From: OLB6 sp964620125
Lineage (GTDB): Bacteria > Bacteroidota > Ignavibacteria > Kapaibacteriales > Kapaibacteriaceae
NCBI GenBank assembly: GCA_964620125.1
Contig: CAZUGQ010000025.1
Coordinates: 1 to 36,283 of the forward strand
DNA length: 36,283 bases
Reading direction: 5' to 3'
Shown: piece after piece, positions 25,456-33,552 of the stretch
How positions within the stretch are numbered: the stretch's first letter is position 1
Layout of the letters: each line of letters begins with the position of its first letter
The notes under the pieces: model-generated
What the model was told of the DNA's origin: nothing
The model's input: the letters and a program-made list of their open reading frames with translations, nothing else
Database searches by the model: none
Position numbers and translations under genes: made by a program

Positions 25456-26309
25456 ACTGAAGGCGGTGCCGTTACTTGTGGTGTTACCGTACCGCGGATT
25501 CCAGCAGGCACCGAAACACGAACATCCAGCGGCGAAACATTCGCCAGCTCATCCACACCGCCGCCCAGCACAACGCGAACCCGCGAAGGAACAACTAGTA
25601 CGGTACCTTCGGTTACCTCAAGCGGAACGTCGGCCAGATCCACACTTGCATACTGCTGAACGTTGGCATGTACACGCACACGGGGGGGGACAACGTTGAG
25701 GAGCGTTTTAAGTGAGTCGCTCATGTTTACCACTTCGCTCACACGTGCATGCACATCTGCTAGCGACAGCTTTTGCGAAGGCCAGCTGTCTATGCGATTC
25801 ACCACGCTTTGCGTACCTCGTATCTCCACCATCGGTGGTTCTGGCATGGGTGGGCCTACCATCACGAAGCCATTACGCATGGCAATGTTGGTACGCAGTT
25901 CAACAGGAACAGTCTTAACGTGCAGGTCACCAGTAGCCATGGTTACACTTGCCGGCGACACGCTAAGGATGCGTACCGGATCAGGTGTTTTAAGTCCACG
26001 TACAAAGTGCTCACGTTCTACAGTGTACACTCCTTGTGTTGTAGCCAGCAGTTTTGCAAGGTCAACTTCGCACGAAGCGGTACGAGTTAGGTACATGAGG
26101 TTCAGAATCTGAAGTCCTGTTCCACGTACTGTTACAGTAAGTTCTTCCGGCACGGTAGAGAGCAAGGCCTGGTTTTGTGGTGGCACGACGGTGAGTGGGA
26201 TGGGTACTTCGGCTTCGTAGTAGCGGGTAAGCGTAACGAAGCCCCACAGCACCAGGGCCAGCATCAAACATCCGAGTAGAACGCCAAGCCGAAATCGTTG
26301 CCGTGCCAT
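25398..26309 (-). CDS. YbbR-domain protein
   Basis: 303 residues. The N-terminus MARQRFRLGVLLGCLMLALV is a single membrane anchor or signal. YbbR repeats follow (about 35-105 and further repeats), with the typical lines PIPLTVVPPQNQALLSTVPEELTVTVRGTG and VEIRGTQSVVNRI. In Firmicutes such proteins (CdaR) regulate the diadenylate cyclase CdaA; no CdaA is adjacent here, so the role is unknown, probably periplasmic. An eight-G tract on the plus strand (25682-25689) is in frame, as Pro codons. Five nt after dnaG, it is last in the folB-folK-dnaG operon. Overlaps queA by 58 bp tail-to-tail. Confidence 0.8.
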   Translation of the reverse strand: MARQRFRLGVLLGCLMLALVLWGFVTLTRYYEAEVPIPLTVVPPQNQALLSTVPEELTVTVRGTGLQILNLMYLTRTASCEVDLAKLLATTQGVYTVEREHFVRGLKTPDPVRILSVSPASVTMATGDLHVKTVPVELRTNIAMRNGFVMVGPPMPEPPMVEIRGTQSVVNRIDSWPSQKLSLADVHARVSEVVNMSDSLKTLLNVVPPRVRVHANVQQYASVDLADVPLEVTEGTVLVVPSRVRVVLGGGVDELANVSPLDVRVSVPAGIRGTVTPQVTAPPSVQVLAVSPAWVRVMNMASP

Positions 26310-26314
26310 GTAGT

Positions 26315-28171
26315 TTACCTCACGGGTTCTTCGGCGAGTTTGAGAAGGTTCTGCCGCTTGAGCACGAGTTCAAAAATGTGATGCTGAAGCACACGTTGGG
26401 CTTCGGCATCGGTTGTGCGTTCAAGTTCTTGCCTGCGATGCTCGATCTCCATCTGAATCCTATACGCACGGAGCTGGCAGATTGCGTCCTTGATCAGCCG
26501 TTGCGTTTCGAGTTCCGGGAGTTCAACGTCGAACGTCTTCCATCGCGCACTTGGCTCGGTTGCGGCTCGTAACACATCCTCTACAATTGCTCGTTCATGC
26601 TGTTCCAGTTCCGCTGAATTCAGCAAGTATGCTGCCACATCGTGATGCTCCTCGGCAGCAACCAGGATACGGCTGTACACGGAGCGTGCCAAGGCAGTTA
26701 CGAGTTCATCGGGATCAAGCTCAAAAACATTCAGCAGATCCGTGAGGCCGTGCTCAACAGTGAGCGCAACAGACAGAAGCGTACGTTCTGCGGCAAGGAT
26801 GGCAGGGGGCTTCGGTTTTAGTGCAGCAGAGTGCTGGGCAGTTGGTGCGGACTGCGAGGTGGGTTGCTGGCGACGTTGTGGGTGTACCGTGCTGGTTTCC
26901 GAGAGCAGCAACGATTCCGCTATGTCGAACCGTTTGGCAAGTTCGCGAATGAGAAATGGATGTTGAATCTTGTCTGGCACACTAGTAATCCAGCGCAACA
27001 TCTCTCGCACAGCACTGCTCTGTCGAACGGGGTCAGTAAGAAATCCTGCTCTTCGAAATCGTTCCGTCTGGTACTGCATCCACGGCATGGCCGACTCCAG
27101 AGCCTGCTGCATTGCCTGAGCCCCCTGACTGCGGATAAGACTATCGGGGTCTTCACCTGGTGGTAGCTCAACACATCGAACATCAACACCCGAAGCCAAG
27201 CCCAGTTCGATGGCCTTTGTCATGGCCTTTTGGCCAGCCGCATCGGCATCGAATACCAGCACGATCGTATGCGCGAAACGTTTGATGAGTGCAAGGTGCT
27301 CAGGTGTTAGTGCCGTTCCCGACGTAGCGATTGCCTGAGTGAAACCAGCCTGGTGCAGAGAGATCACATCGGCTTGGCCTTCTACAAGCATGGCTTCTTT
27401 TCGTTCGGCGATAGTTCGTCGGGCAAGGTCCAGTCCGTACAACACTCTACTCTTGTCGAACACCACACTCTGAGGAGAGTTTACATACTTAGGGGCATCG
27501 GGTTCCTGCGAAATCATGCGGGCGCTAAAGCCAACGGGCCTTCCCTGATGGTCGCGGATGGGGAACATGGCCCTTCCACGAAAGCGGTCGTAGGCCTTGC
27601 CATCATCTTTACGAATGATGAGTCCGGCATCGTCTAGGTGTTCCTGTGTGAAGCCTCGTTCTACCAGGTGGTTGAGAAGGTGATCCCAGCCGGCAGGTGC
27701 AGCACCCAGGGCAAACCGCTCAATAATGTCGGCACCGAAGCCACGTTGTGCAAAGAACGCTCGAGCCGGAGTGCCATCGGATGTAGAGAGTACCGTTCGG
27801 TAGTACTCCACAGCTTCTACGAGGGCCTTTCGTGCTGCATCTCTCCGAGCATGTTCACCTGTTGGATCCTCTGTTTCTTCCTCGGGAATCACGATGTGCA
27901 GTTGTGCAGCAAGATGCCGCACTGCCTCAACAAAGTCCATGTGCAGGTAGTCGCGCACAAACGTGATGGCATCGCCGCTGCGGCCGCAACCAAAACACTT
28001 GTACAGGCCACGCTCTCGGTTTACGTTGAATGAGGGCGTTCGCTCCTTGTGGAAAGGGCACAAGCCCACGTAGTTGCGTCCCTTGTGCACGAGTTGTACG
28101 TGTGCTCCAATAACCTCAACCACATCAGCGTTGGCCTTAACCTGTTCAACGATATGTTCTGGAATCTTCAT
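26315..28171 (-). CDS. dnaG: DNA primase
   Basis: 618 residues. Makes RNA primers at the replication fork. ATG 28171 overlaps the folK stop as ATGA and begins MKIPEHIVEQVKANADVVEVI; a longer frame to 28327 has no family match. The CHC2 zinc finger is Cys38, His41, Cys59, Cys62 (CPFHKERTPSFNVNRERGLYKCFGC), followed by the catalytic core and TOPRIM motifs (EGQADVISLHQAGF, VFDADAAGQKAM). The C-terminal helicase-binding region is present but divergent. Two octamers (AGGGGGCT) lie in it. It is in an operon with folB and folK rather than rpsU/rpoD. Confidence 0.97.
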   Translation of the reverse strand: MKIPEHIVEQVKANADVVEVIGAHVQLVHKGRNYVGLCPFHKERTPSFNVNRERGLYKCFGCGRSGDAITFVRDYLHMDFVEAVRHLAAQLHIVIPEEETEDPTGEHARRDAARKALVEAVEYYRTVLSTSDGTPARAFFAQRGFGADIIERFALGAAPAGWDHLLNHLVERGFTQEHLDDAGLIIRKDDGKAYDRFRGRAMFPIRDHQGRPVGFSARMISQEPDAPKYVNSPQSVVFDKSRVLYGLDLARRTIAERKEAMLVEGQADVISLHQAGFTQAIATSGTALTPEHLALIKRFAHTIVLVFDADAAGQKAMTKAIELGLASGVDVRCVELPPGEDPDSLIRSQGAQAMQQALESAMPWMQYQTERFRRAGFLTDPVRQSSAVREMLRWITSVPDKIQHPFLIRELAKRFDIAESLLLSETSTVHPQRRQQPTSQSAPTAQHSAALKPKPPAILAAERTLLSVALTVEHGLTDLLNVFELDPDELVTALARSVYSRILVAAEEHHDVAAYLLNSAELEQHERAIVEDVLRAATEPSARWKTFDVELPELETQRLIKDAICQLRAYRIQMEIEHRRQELERTTDAEAQRVLQHHIFELVLKRQNLLKLAEEPVR

Positions 28172-28662
28172 CGCGCGGGCAACTTGGTTACCAACGCACC
28201 ATCGGTGCAAGCGGCAAGCAGTTCTGCGATCGTGCGTCCGGTAACGGGATCGGCCATGTTTGGGGCGACCTCTGCTGCAGGAACCAGCACGAATGCGCGA
28301 TCCCGAAACCGGGGGTGCGGAATCCACAGGTTGGCACCCTCGATGTGCACGGTGCCAAAAAGGATGATGTCGACATCAATTTCTCGTTCATGCCATTGTT
28401 CACGTTGCTGTCTGCCCAATGACCTCTCCAAGTTCTTCACATGTTGAAAGATGGTATGGGGCTCTGCACTCGTGAATCCACACACGGCAGCGTTGATGAA
28501 CGATGCTTGCTCCGTGTAGCCAACGGGCTCGGTCTCGTAGAAAGAGGATACAATGGCATCGGAGAGCAGGTGGCCAGTGATAACGCCGATGGCTTCGTTG
28601 ATTCGCTGAATGCGTGGCTCGATGTTGCTGCCAAGACCAAGCAACACGCTATGTTCTTTCAT
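28168..28662 (-). CDS. folK: 2-amino-4-hydroxy-6-hydroxymethyldihydropteridine pyrophosphokinase
   Basis: 164 residues. Transfers pyrophosphate from ATP to hydroxymethyl-dihydropterin in folate synthesis, making the substrate of FolP. Seen: GLGSNIEPRIQRINEAI near the start, SSFYETEPVGY, the ATP-binding EREIDVDIILFG with its metal-binding Asp pair, and the HPRFRDRAFVLVPAAEVAP motif. ATG 28662 overlaps the folB stop by ATGA, and its own stop overlaps dnaG by ATGA, so all three are translationally coupled. Normal length. Confidence 0.95.
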   Translation of the reverse strand: MKEHSVLLGLGSNIEPRIQRINEAIGVITGHLLSDAIVSSFYETEPVGYTEQASFINAAVCGFTSAEPHTIFQHVKNLERSLGRQQREQWHEREIDVDIILFGTVHIEGANLWIPHPRFRDRAFVLVPAAEVAPNMADPVTGRTIAELLAACTDGALVTKLPAR

Positions 28663-29042
28663 CGGTTTCGATGTACAGTAATCTCGGCCTCTGCAAAGTC
28701 AAGCACTTGCTGTATTGGTACATGCAGTTTCCGAACTCTGATGGTGGCGGCGTTAACAATGGGGTACGATTCCAGGATGGAAACGGCAATGTCGAAGCAC
28801 AACGTTTCAATCAGTTCGTATGGTTCGCCATTCATGTGTTCATTGATGCGGAACAGTACCTCTTCGTAGTTGAGTGCGTCACTCAAATCGTCACTCACCA
28901 CAGCCTTTGTAGCGTCGTATTCCACCTCTGCATCCACTTGATATCGGGCACCCTGCTGGCGCTCTTCATTATGAACACCATGGTAGGAATAGAATTCAAT
29001 GTTCGAAAGCCGAAGGCGAGTTGTGCGGGCGAAGCTGTGCAT
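28659..29042 (-). CDS. folB: Dihydroneopterin aldolase
   Basis: 127 residues from ATG 29042 (MHSFARTTRLRLSNIEFYSYHGV), the size expected; the frame stays open to 29123 and beyond but without family match. Cleaves dihydroneopterin to hydroxymethyl-dihydropterin. FolB signatures: FYSYHGVHNEERQQGARYQVDAEV and LNYEEVLFRINEHMNGEPYELIETLCFDIAVSIL with the catalytic Glu in YELIETL and the C-terminal Lys of VRKLHVPI. First of a four-gene operon folB-folK-dnaG-ybbR. Divergent from a ferritin gene. No strong ribosome site is seen. Confidence 0.92.
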   Translation of the reverse strand: MHSFARTTRLRLSNIEFYSYHGVHNEERQQGARYQVDAEVEYDATKAVVSDDLSDALNYEEVLFRINEHMNGEPYELIETLCFDIAVSILESYPIVNAATIRVRKLHVPIQQVLDFAEAEITVHRNR

Positions 29043-29137
29043 GGTGCTGAACGAGGTGATAATGACAAATGCTGTTTCGAGTGGGGATGCAATGTACCGC
29101 AAATCGGTAAGTTCGTGGTTCATCACACGAGGGTAAT

Positions 29138-29656
29138 ATGTCGATAGCTGCTCCGCTCGCCGAAGCCGTAAACGACCAGATTCAGGTGGAGTTCCAAAGT
29201 GCCTACCAGTATCTGGCAATGGCTGCGTGGTTTACTGAAAGCAACCTGCATGGTTTTGCCCACTGGATGCAAATGCAGTGGCAGGAAGAAACACTGCATG
29301 CCATGAAGCTGTACGGCTTTTTGCATCATAGGGGTGGGCGTGTAGTACTTCGGGCACTTGAGGCTCCTACCAGTACGTACCAGAGCCCCCTACACTGTTT
29401 CGAAGAGGTGCTCAAGCACGAGGAACGGGTGACGAAAAAGATCAACGAGCTGTACGAACTGGCCATGAAGGAAAAAGATCTTCCGCTGCAGATCATGCTG
29501 CAGTGGTTCATTAACGAACAGGTAGAAGAAGAGGCCCAGGTAACGGAACTCGTTGACCGATTGAATCTGGTTGGCAGTGATAGTACAGCACTCTTTCTTC
29601 TCGACAGCCAGCTCGCTGGTAGGCCGGCACCAACATCAGCAGGAAGCTCAACGTAA
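29138..29656 (+). CDS. Non-haem bacterial ferritin
   Basis: 172 residues. Stores iron as a 24-subunit shell and oxidises Fe(II). The ferroxidase ligands are in place: Glu18 (EFQSAYQYLAMAAWF), Glu51 and His54 (QEETLHAM), Glu95/96 (KHEERV), Gln128 and Glu131 (NEQVEEEAQ). A GAGGG ribosome site lies about 4 nt before ATG 29138. The last 20 residues after the helices are Gly/Ser/Pro-rich and nonconserved. It is followed by the heptose genes after 1 nt. No Fur-like box could be identified with confidence. Confidence 0.94.
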   Translation: MSIAAPLAEAVNDQIQVEFQSAYQYLAMAAWFTESNLHGFAHWMQMQWQEETLHAMKLYGFLHHRGGRVVLRALEAPTSTYQSPLHCFEEVLKHEERVTKKINELYELAMKEKDLPLQIMLQWFINEQVEEEAQVTELVDRLNLVGSDSTALFLLDSQLAGRPAPTSAGSST

Positions 29657-29657
29657 G

Positions 29658-30668
29658 ATGGTGCATGTGTCTTCAGACAGGCTGCGGGCCATCCTGTCAG
29701 CAGCCGAGGGGGCCGAGATAGCTGTTCTTGGCGACGTTATGCTTGATCGGTACTTCTGGGGCAACGTATCGCGGATTTCTCCTGAAGCCCCTGTGCCTGT
29801 AGTGGATATCGATGATGAGAGCTTCCATCTGGGCGGAGCTGCAAACGTGGCGAGCAACATTCGCGGGTTGCGCGGTAGGCCGATTCTGTTTGGTGTGGTA
29901 GGTAGTGACTCCTCCGGCAGAATGCTTGTTCGCATTGCAGAGGAAGAAGGGCTGGATGCGTCGGGTTTGATTTCGGTTGCCAACCGACCTACGACCGTAA
30001 AGACGCGTGTTATCGGCAACAATCAGCAGTTGTTAAGGCTTGACCGCGAAACTCGAGCACTCGTGGACCAGCGGGTGGTACGGGCTGTACTTGATGGTTT
30101 GGAAGCTCGACCAAGGTTGTCGGCCATCGTGTTTGAGGACTATGACAAAGGATTCCTTACCGATGAACTCATCTCTGCTGTTGTAGCATTGGCAAACGAA
30201 CGTTCCATACCTGTGCTGGTTGATCCCAAGCGCCAAGCCTTGCACGCTTACCAGGGAGTGTTTCTCTATAAGCCGAATCGCAAGGAGGCTGCCGATGTGT
30301 TGGGCAGACCATTAACCACGGCTGATGATGTGGTGCAGGCAGGCCGTGAACTCCAGGAACGCTTGCAGTGCCCGAATGTGCTGATAACTCTTGGCTCGGC
30401 GGGCATGATGTTGTTTGAAGAACCTGGTGTGGTAAGCTCGGTACCAACCAAGGCACGCCGAGTGGCAGACGTTTCTGGTGCCGGCGATACAGCAATCGCA
30501 ACGCTGGCTACCTGCATTGCCGGTGGGGCATCCGTAAAGGAGGCCGCAACCCTTGCCAACATGGCTGCTGGTGTTGTTGTTGGGGAACCTGGCATCGTGA
30601 GCATAACGCAGAAAACTCTTGCCGAGGTTGTTCGGGAGGATGAACTGCACATGGCTGAGCGAACATGA
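29658..30668 (+). CDS. hldA: D-glycero-beta-D-manno-heptose-7-phosphate kinase
   Basis: 336 residues from ATG 29658, 1 nt after the ferritin stop; an in-frame start at 29571 would lie inside ferritin. It phosphorylates heptose 7-phosphate at C1 for ADP-heptose and LPS core. PfkB/ribokinase motifs: VLGDVMLDRYFWG near the N-terminus, FHLGGAANVASNIRGL, and the catalytic VSGAGDTAIATLA. This matches the kinase half of HldE; here kinase and adenylyltransferase are separate genes overlapping by ATGA. ORF length is normal for HldA (rfaE domain I). Confidence 0.94.
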   Translation: MVHVSSDRLRAILSAAEGAEIAVLGDVMLDRYFWGNVSRISPEAPVPVVDIDDESFHLGGAANVASNIRGLRGRPILFGVVGSDSSGRMLVRIAEEEGLDASGLISVANRPTTVKTRVIGNNQQLLRLDRETRALVDQRVVRAVLDGLEARPRLSAIVFEDYDKGFLTDELISAVVALANERSIPVLVDPKRQALHAYQGVFLYKPNRKEAADVLGRPLTTADDVVQAGRELQERLQCPNVLITLGSAGMMLFEEPGVVSSVPTKARRVADVSGAGDTAIATLATCIAGGASVKEAATLANMAAGVVVGEPGIVSITQKTLAEVVREDELHMAERT

Positions 30669-31132
30669 CGGTAACGTCGGTAAACGAGCTGGCCCTGCTT
30701 GGTGCAGAGTTACGGCAAAGCGGCCACATCATCGTGTTCACGAATGGTGTATTCGACATTCTTCATGCCGGCCATGTAACGTATCTCAAACAGGCTCGTG
30801 CCCTAGGCACAACGCTTATCGTAGGTGTGAACACCGACGACAGCGTGCAGAGGCTCAAGGGTAAGGATAGGCCCGTGAATTCGCTGCAAGACAGGCTGCT
30901 TGTTCTATCCGAGCTGCGATCCGTAGACCATGTGGTACCCTTTGCTGCCGATACACCAATTGAGGTGATAACGGCACTGATGCCTAACGTCCTGGTAAAG
31001 GGGGGGGATTACACTCGCGATACGGTGGTGGGAGCCGATGTTGTCGAGAACAGTGGTGGCCGCGTTGTCATCATTCCTCTTCTGGAAGGGCGGTCAACAA
31101 CATCCATTATCAATCGCGTGCAAAAGGCTTGA
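30665..31132 (+). CDS. hldC: D-glycero-beta-D-manno-heptose 1-phosphate adenylyltransferase
   Basis: 155 residues. Makes ADP-heptose from the HldA product. The nucleotidyltransferase motif HxGH is HAGH in FTNGVFDILHAGHVTYLKQA; KGKDRPVNSLQDRLLVLSELR and EGRSTTSIINRV also match. ATG overlaps the hldA stop as ATGA. Tail overlaps the convergent OM protein gene by 23 bp. An eight-G run lies in frame at 31000-31007 (Lys-Gly-Gly-Asp-Tyr), a conserved Gly-Gly-Asp stretch where a frame slip would destroy the enzyme. Confidence 0.95.
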   Translation: MTVTSVNELALLGAELRQSGHIIVFTNGVFDILHAGHVTYLKQARALGTTLIVGVNTDDSVQRLKGKDRPVNSLQDRLLVLSELRSVDHVVPFAADTPIEVITALMPNVLVKGGDYTRDTVVGADVVENSGGRVVIIPLLEGRSTTSIINRVQKA

Positions 31133-32348
31133 ACCAGGTTTCGCCGATGCTCACCGTTATGGTAAGCCGACCAAAGTATTCGGTGAGCCCCTCAAGTGTT
31201 GAGGGTGCGCGAACACCACCGATAATGCCAGCATCAACCATCGCATTCCCGCCCAAGGGAAAGGATATGCCCCCGGAGCCACTGTACTCAAGGATGTCGT
31301 CGCCCTGAAAGGTAACGTACAGTTTTTCGTATCCAGCGCCGAAATACCATCCGATGCGCTTCCAGAATGTTGCCACTGGTGACTGTGAGCCATAGTGGGC
31401 ATAGGCGATACTTGTTCGTAGCGACGTGGTGTAGGCTGCATCAAGCCTGTTATTCACGGTAACGTTCGTGTAGTCTGCCATTCGAACATCTGCACCAAAC
31501 CGTCCGGAGCCTATGGGGTAGGAGATGCCTACGCCGAAGGATGTTGGTAAGTCGGATGAGGTTTCTGAGATTTCCGTTGTGTCGAAGTAAAAATTTCCAG
31601 ACACGGCACCAGAGGCGCGGCGTGTAATGTAGTTGCTTGCCTTGGTGCCCAACGAGGCAAATCCACCAACGCCCAAGCCCCCTGGACCTTCCCAGTACAT
31701 GGCAGCCTTGAAGATCATACCTCGCACGTCGTACTTCTGTGAGGAGTATACTTCGGAGTACAGTCCGCCCAATTGCGTATCGTCAGTATACGTGAGAATC
31801 CCAAACAGTCCGGAGCCCTGAAGGCCTAACCGCAGTGCACCAAACAATCGAACGGAAGCACCAATCTGCAGTTGGCTTACACCACCTTCTCCAAGCTGTT
31901 GGCTAATACCCTCGATGGTGTTGCCGTCAACCTCGGTGGTCACTGCTCGAGTAACCAGGTAACTGACTTTCGAGTATGGCAGCACGCCAACGGATACACC
32001 AAAGCCTTGAGCAGTATCAACGGAGAACATGGCAAGCAGGCCATCTAGGCTACCATTATTCTGCCGGAGGGAAGAAACATCGTCGGTGATGACTGCCTGG
32101 TTGAAACGATAGCCCGCCTGCAGACGAGTTGTAGGGGAATAGCCAAGGAGAGCTGGATTTACCGTATTGATGCCATGTGGTGTGGGCATCGCAATCGACG
32201 TCCCAGACATGGCATCATACATTCCCCCAACCCAGGGACGAATGTCTCCAACACCCAAGGCACTATAGTTCGATCCGCCTTGGGCATGGACCATTGATGG
32301 CACAAGCACACAAAGAGCTAGGCAAAGCCAAGTGGCCTTGACCATCAT
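31110..32348 (-). CDS. Outer-membrane protein (FadL/PorV-like guess)
   Basis: 412 residues from ATG 32348, which overlaps the lipoprotein gene stop as ATGA. A signal peptide (MMVKATWLCLALCVLVPSMV, cleavage at VHAQ) is followed by NYSALGVGDIRPWVGGMYDAMSGTSIAMPTPHGINTVNPALLGY. This N-terminal pattern (SALGVGD... MxGTSxA... INxxNPA) recurs in a large set of Bacteroidota outer-membrane barrels; the rest alternates as barrel strands (LGGLYSEVYSS, GIGSFGADVRMADY, WYFGAGYEKLYVTF). Substrate not known. It is last in a minus-strand set of glgA, DUF4270-like lipoprotein and this gene. Convergent with hldC. Confidence 0.7.
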   Translation of the reverse strand: MMVKATWLCLALCVLVPSMVHAQGGSNYSALGVGDIRPWVGGMYDAMSGTSIAMPTPHGINTVNPALLGYSPTTRLQAGYRFNQAVITDDVSSLRQNNGSLDGLLAMFSVDTAQGFGVSVGVLPYSKVSYLVTRAVTTEVDGNTIEGISQQLGEGGVSQLQIGASVRLFGALRLGLQGSGLFGILTYTDDTQLGGLYSEVYSSQKYDVRGMIFKAAMYWEGPGGLGVGGFASLGTKASNYITRRASGAVSGNFYFDTTEISETSSDLPTSFGVGISYPIGSGRFGADVRMADYTNVTVNNRLDAAYTTSLRTSIAYAHYGSQSPVATFWKRIGWYFGAGYEKLYVTFQGDDILEYSGSGGISFPLGGNAMVDAGIIGGVRAPSTLEGLTEYFGRLTITVSIGETWFKPFARD

Positions 32349-33541
32349 TGGAACACCGTGGGAACAGTGTACAAAATCGTGAGCTTGGGCTTCTTGCTGG
32401 AATCGGTTGCCTCCGTATGAAAGACCAACCGATTCATGCGCCATGTTTCGTATTGGCTGCCTGGGTAGAGTACCAACGCTCCAGTGCCGCCATCACTACG
32501 TATCCGTTGAATCGCAGCACTAATGTTATCGAACACATACTGCCGATTCTCATTGATCCTTGCGGTATATCGGAAAAGCGAGCCATCGGCTGCCGTATAC
32601 GTGAGTTGAAGAAGTTCGTCAGGTCCGAGCGATCCGATCTGGCTTCGAACTTCGTCCAGCTCAACCACAAACGTGGCACCAACAATGATTGCATACTCGG
32701 GCAAACTGTCTATATGTGCAGTGATGCTACTGCGATGAATCCGAGTGCCCTGCACCACAAGCTCATCTGGCTGTGCGGGGGGGGAATCCACAAAACAGGC
32801 AACAGCACCGCGCAACCAGTTCGTATCGGGCAGGGCACTATCCTTGTGTTGTGTGATTACGCGTAAAAGCAGCACTTCCGATTGGCCATTCAGATTACGG
32901 AACTGCCGGATGCTGCTCGTATTGGTGGAGAGCAATACAAAGCCAAACAACGTGTTCACGCGGGTAGCGGAGTCTGCACCAGCAACAAGCCAGTTCCTGG
33001 TGGCATTCACATCAAATGGTATGTAGTTGATTGAGTCAACACTCGTAATTGAAATCGATGCATCGACTACAGGTGGTGATGCCGTGGAGTAATAATCCGT
33101 GGATCCATCTGGAGCCCAGATGCTGTCCCACGTGGCCTGTGCTGACCAGACTTTACTCAGATTGTATCCTCGCATGCCGATGGTGGTGTTGAGCGTGTCA
33201 CCAAAAACATACGCCTGAGGGATTACCTGAAGGTGGCTTTCCACAACGTGCCAGGCTGACGAATCTCCAAGCGATGGATAATTGAGGAATTCGATGAACA
33301 GTCGAGCTTCCGAGTCGAACGTCTTTCCAAAAAGGACGTACTGGCTGTTGAACAGGGGCACTCGCTGCGTGAGAGTTTGCAGGGTATCAAGTAAGGGTTT
33401 GTCGGCCGACGTGATAGTATACACTGTATCCGTGCCCGGCACGAGAACTGCACCGATGTCTGTTGCCTTGTCGTTACAGGCCGAGAGTCCAAGCACGGCA
33501 AGCGCCGCCAACAGAGGCAGCGCCAATGGACGAACACACAT
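32345..33541 (-). CDS. DUF4270-like lipoprotein
   Basis: 398 residues from ATG 33541; a GTG at 33550 is also in frame. The signal (CVRPLALPLLAALAVLGLSAC) ends in a lipobox. The first part after the Cys, NDKATDIGAVLVPGTDTV then SQYVLFGKTFDSEARLFIEFL, resembles DUF4270 proteins, which in Bacteroidota often sit next to the glycogen-synthase-family gene, as here. The middle and C-terminal parts (DNRLRE-like strand patterns, ending PKLTILYT) suggest a beta-rich surface lipoprotein. An eight-G run on the plus strand lies in frame at 32777-32784. It follows glgA after 11 nt and overlaps the OM protein gene by 4 bp, consistent with an operon. Confidence 0.65.
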   Translation of the reverse strand: MCVRPLALPLLAALAVLGLSACNDKATDIGAVLVPGTDTVYTITSADKPLLDTLQTLTQRVPLFNSQYVLFGKTFDSEARLFIEFLNYPSLGDSSAWHVVESHLQVIPQAYVFGDTLNTTIGMRGYNLSKVWSAQATWDSIWAPDGSTDYYSTASPPVVDASISITSVDSINYIPFDVNATRNWLVAGADSATRVNTLFGFVLLSTNTSSIRQFRNLNGQSEVLLLRVITQHKDSALPDTNWLRGAVACFVDSPPAQPDELVVQGTRIHRSSITAHIDSLPEYAIIVGATFVVELDEVRSQIGSLGPDELLQLTYTAADGSLFRYTARINENRQYVFDNISAAIQRIRSDGGTGALVLYPGSQYETWRMNRLVFHTEATDSSKKPKLTILYTVPTVFQ

Positions 33542-33552
33542 TGGTAACACGC

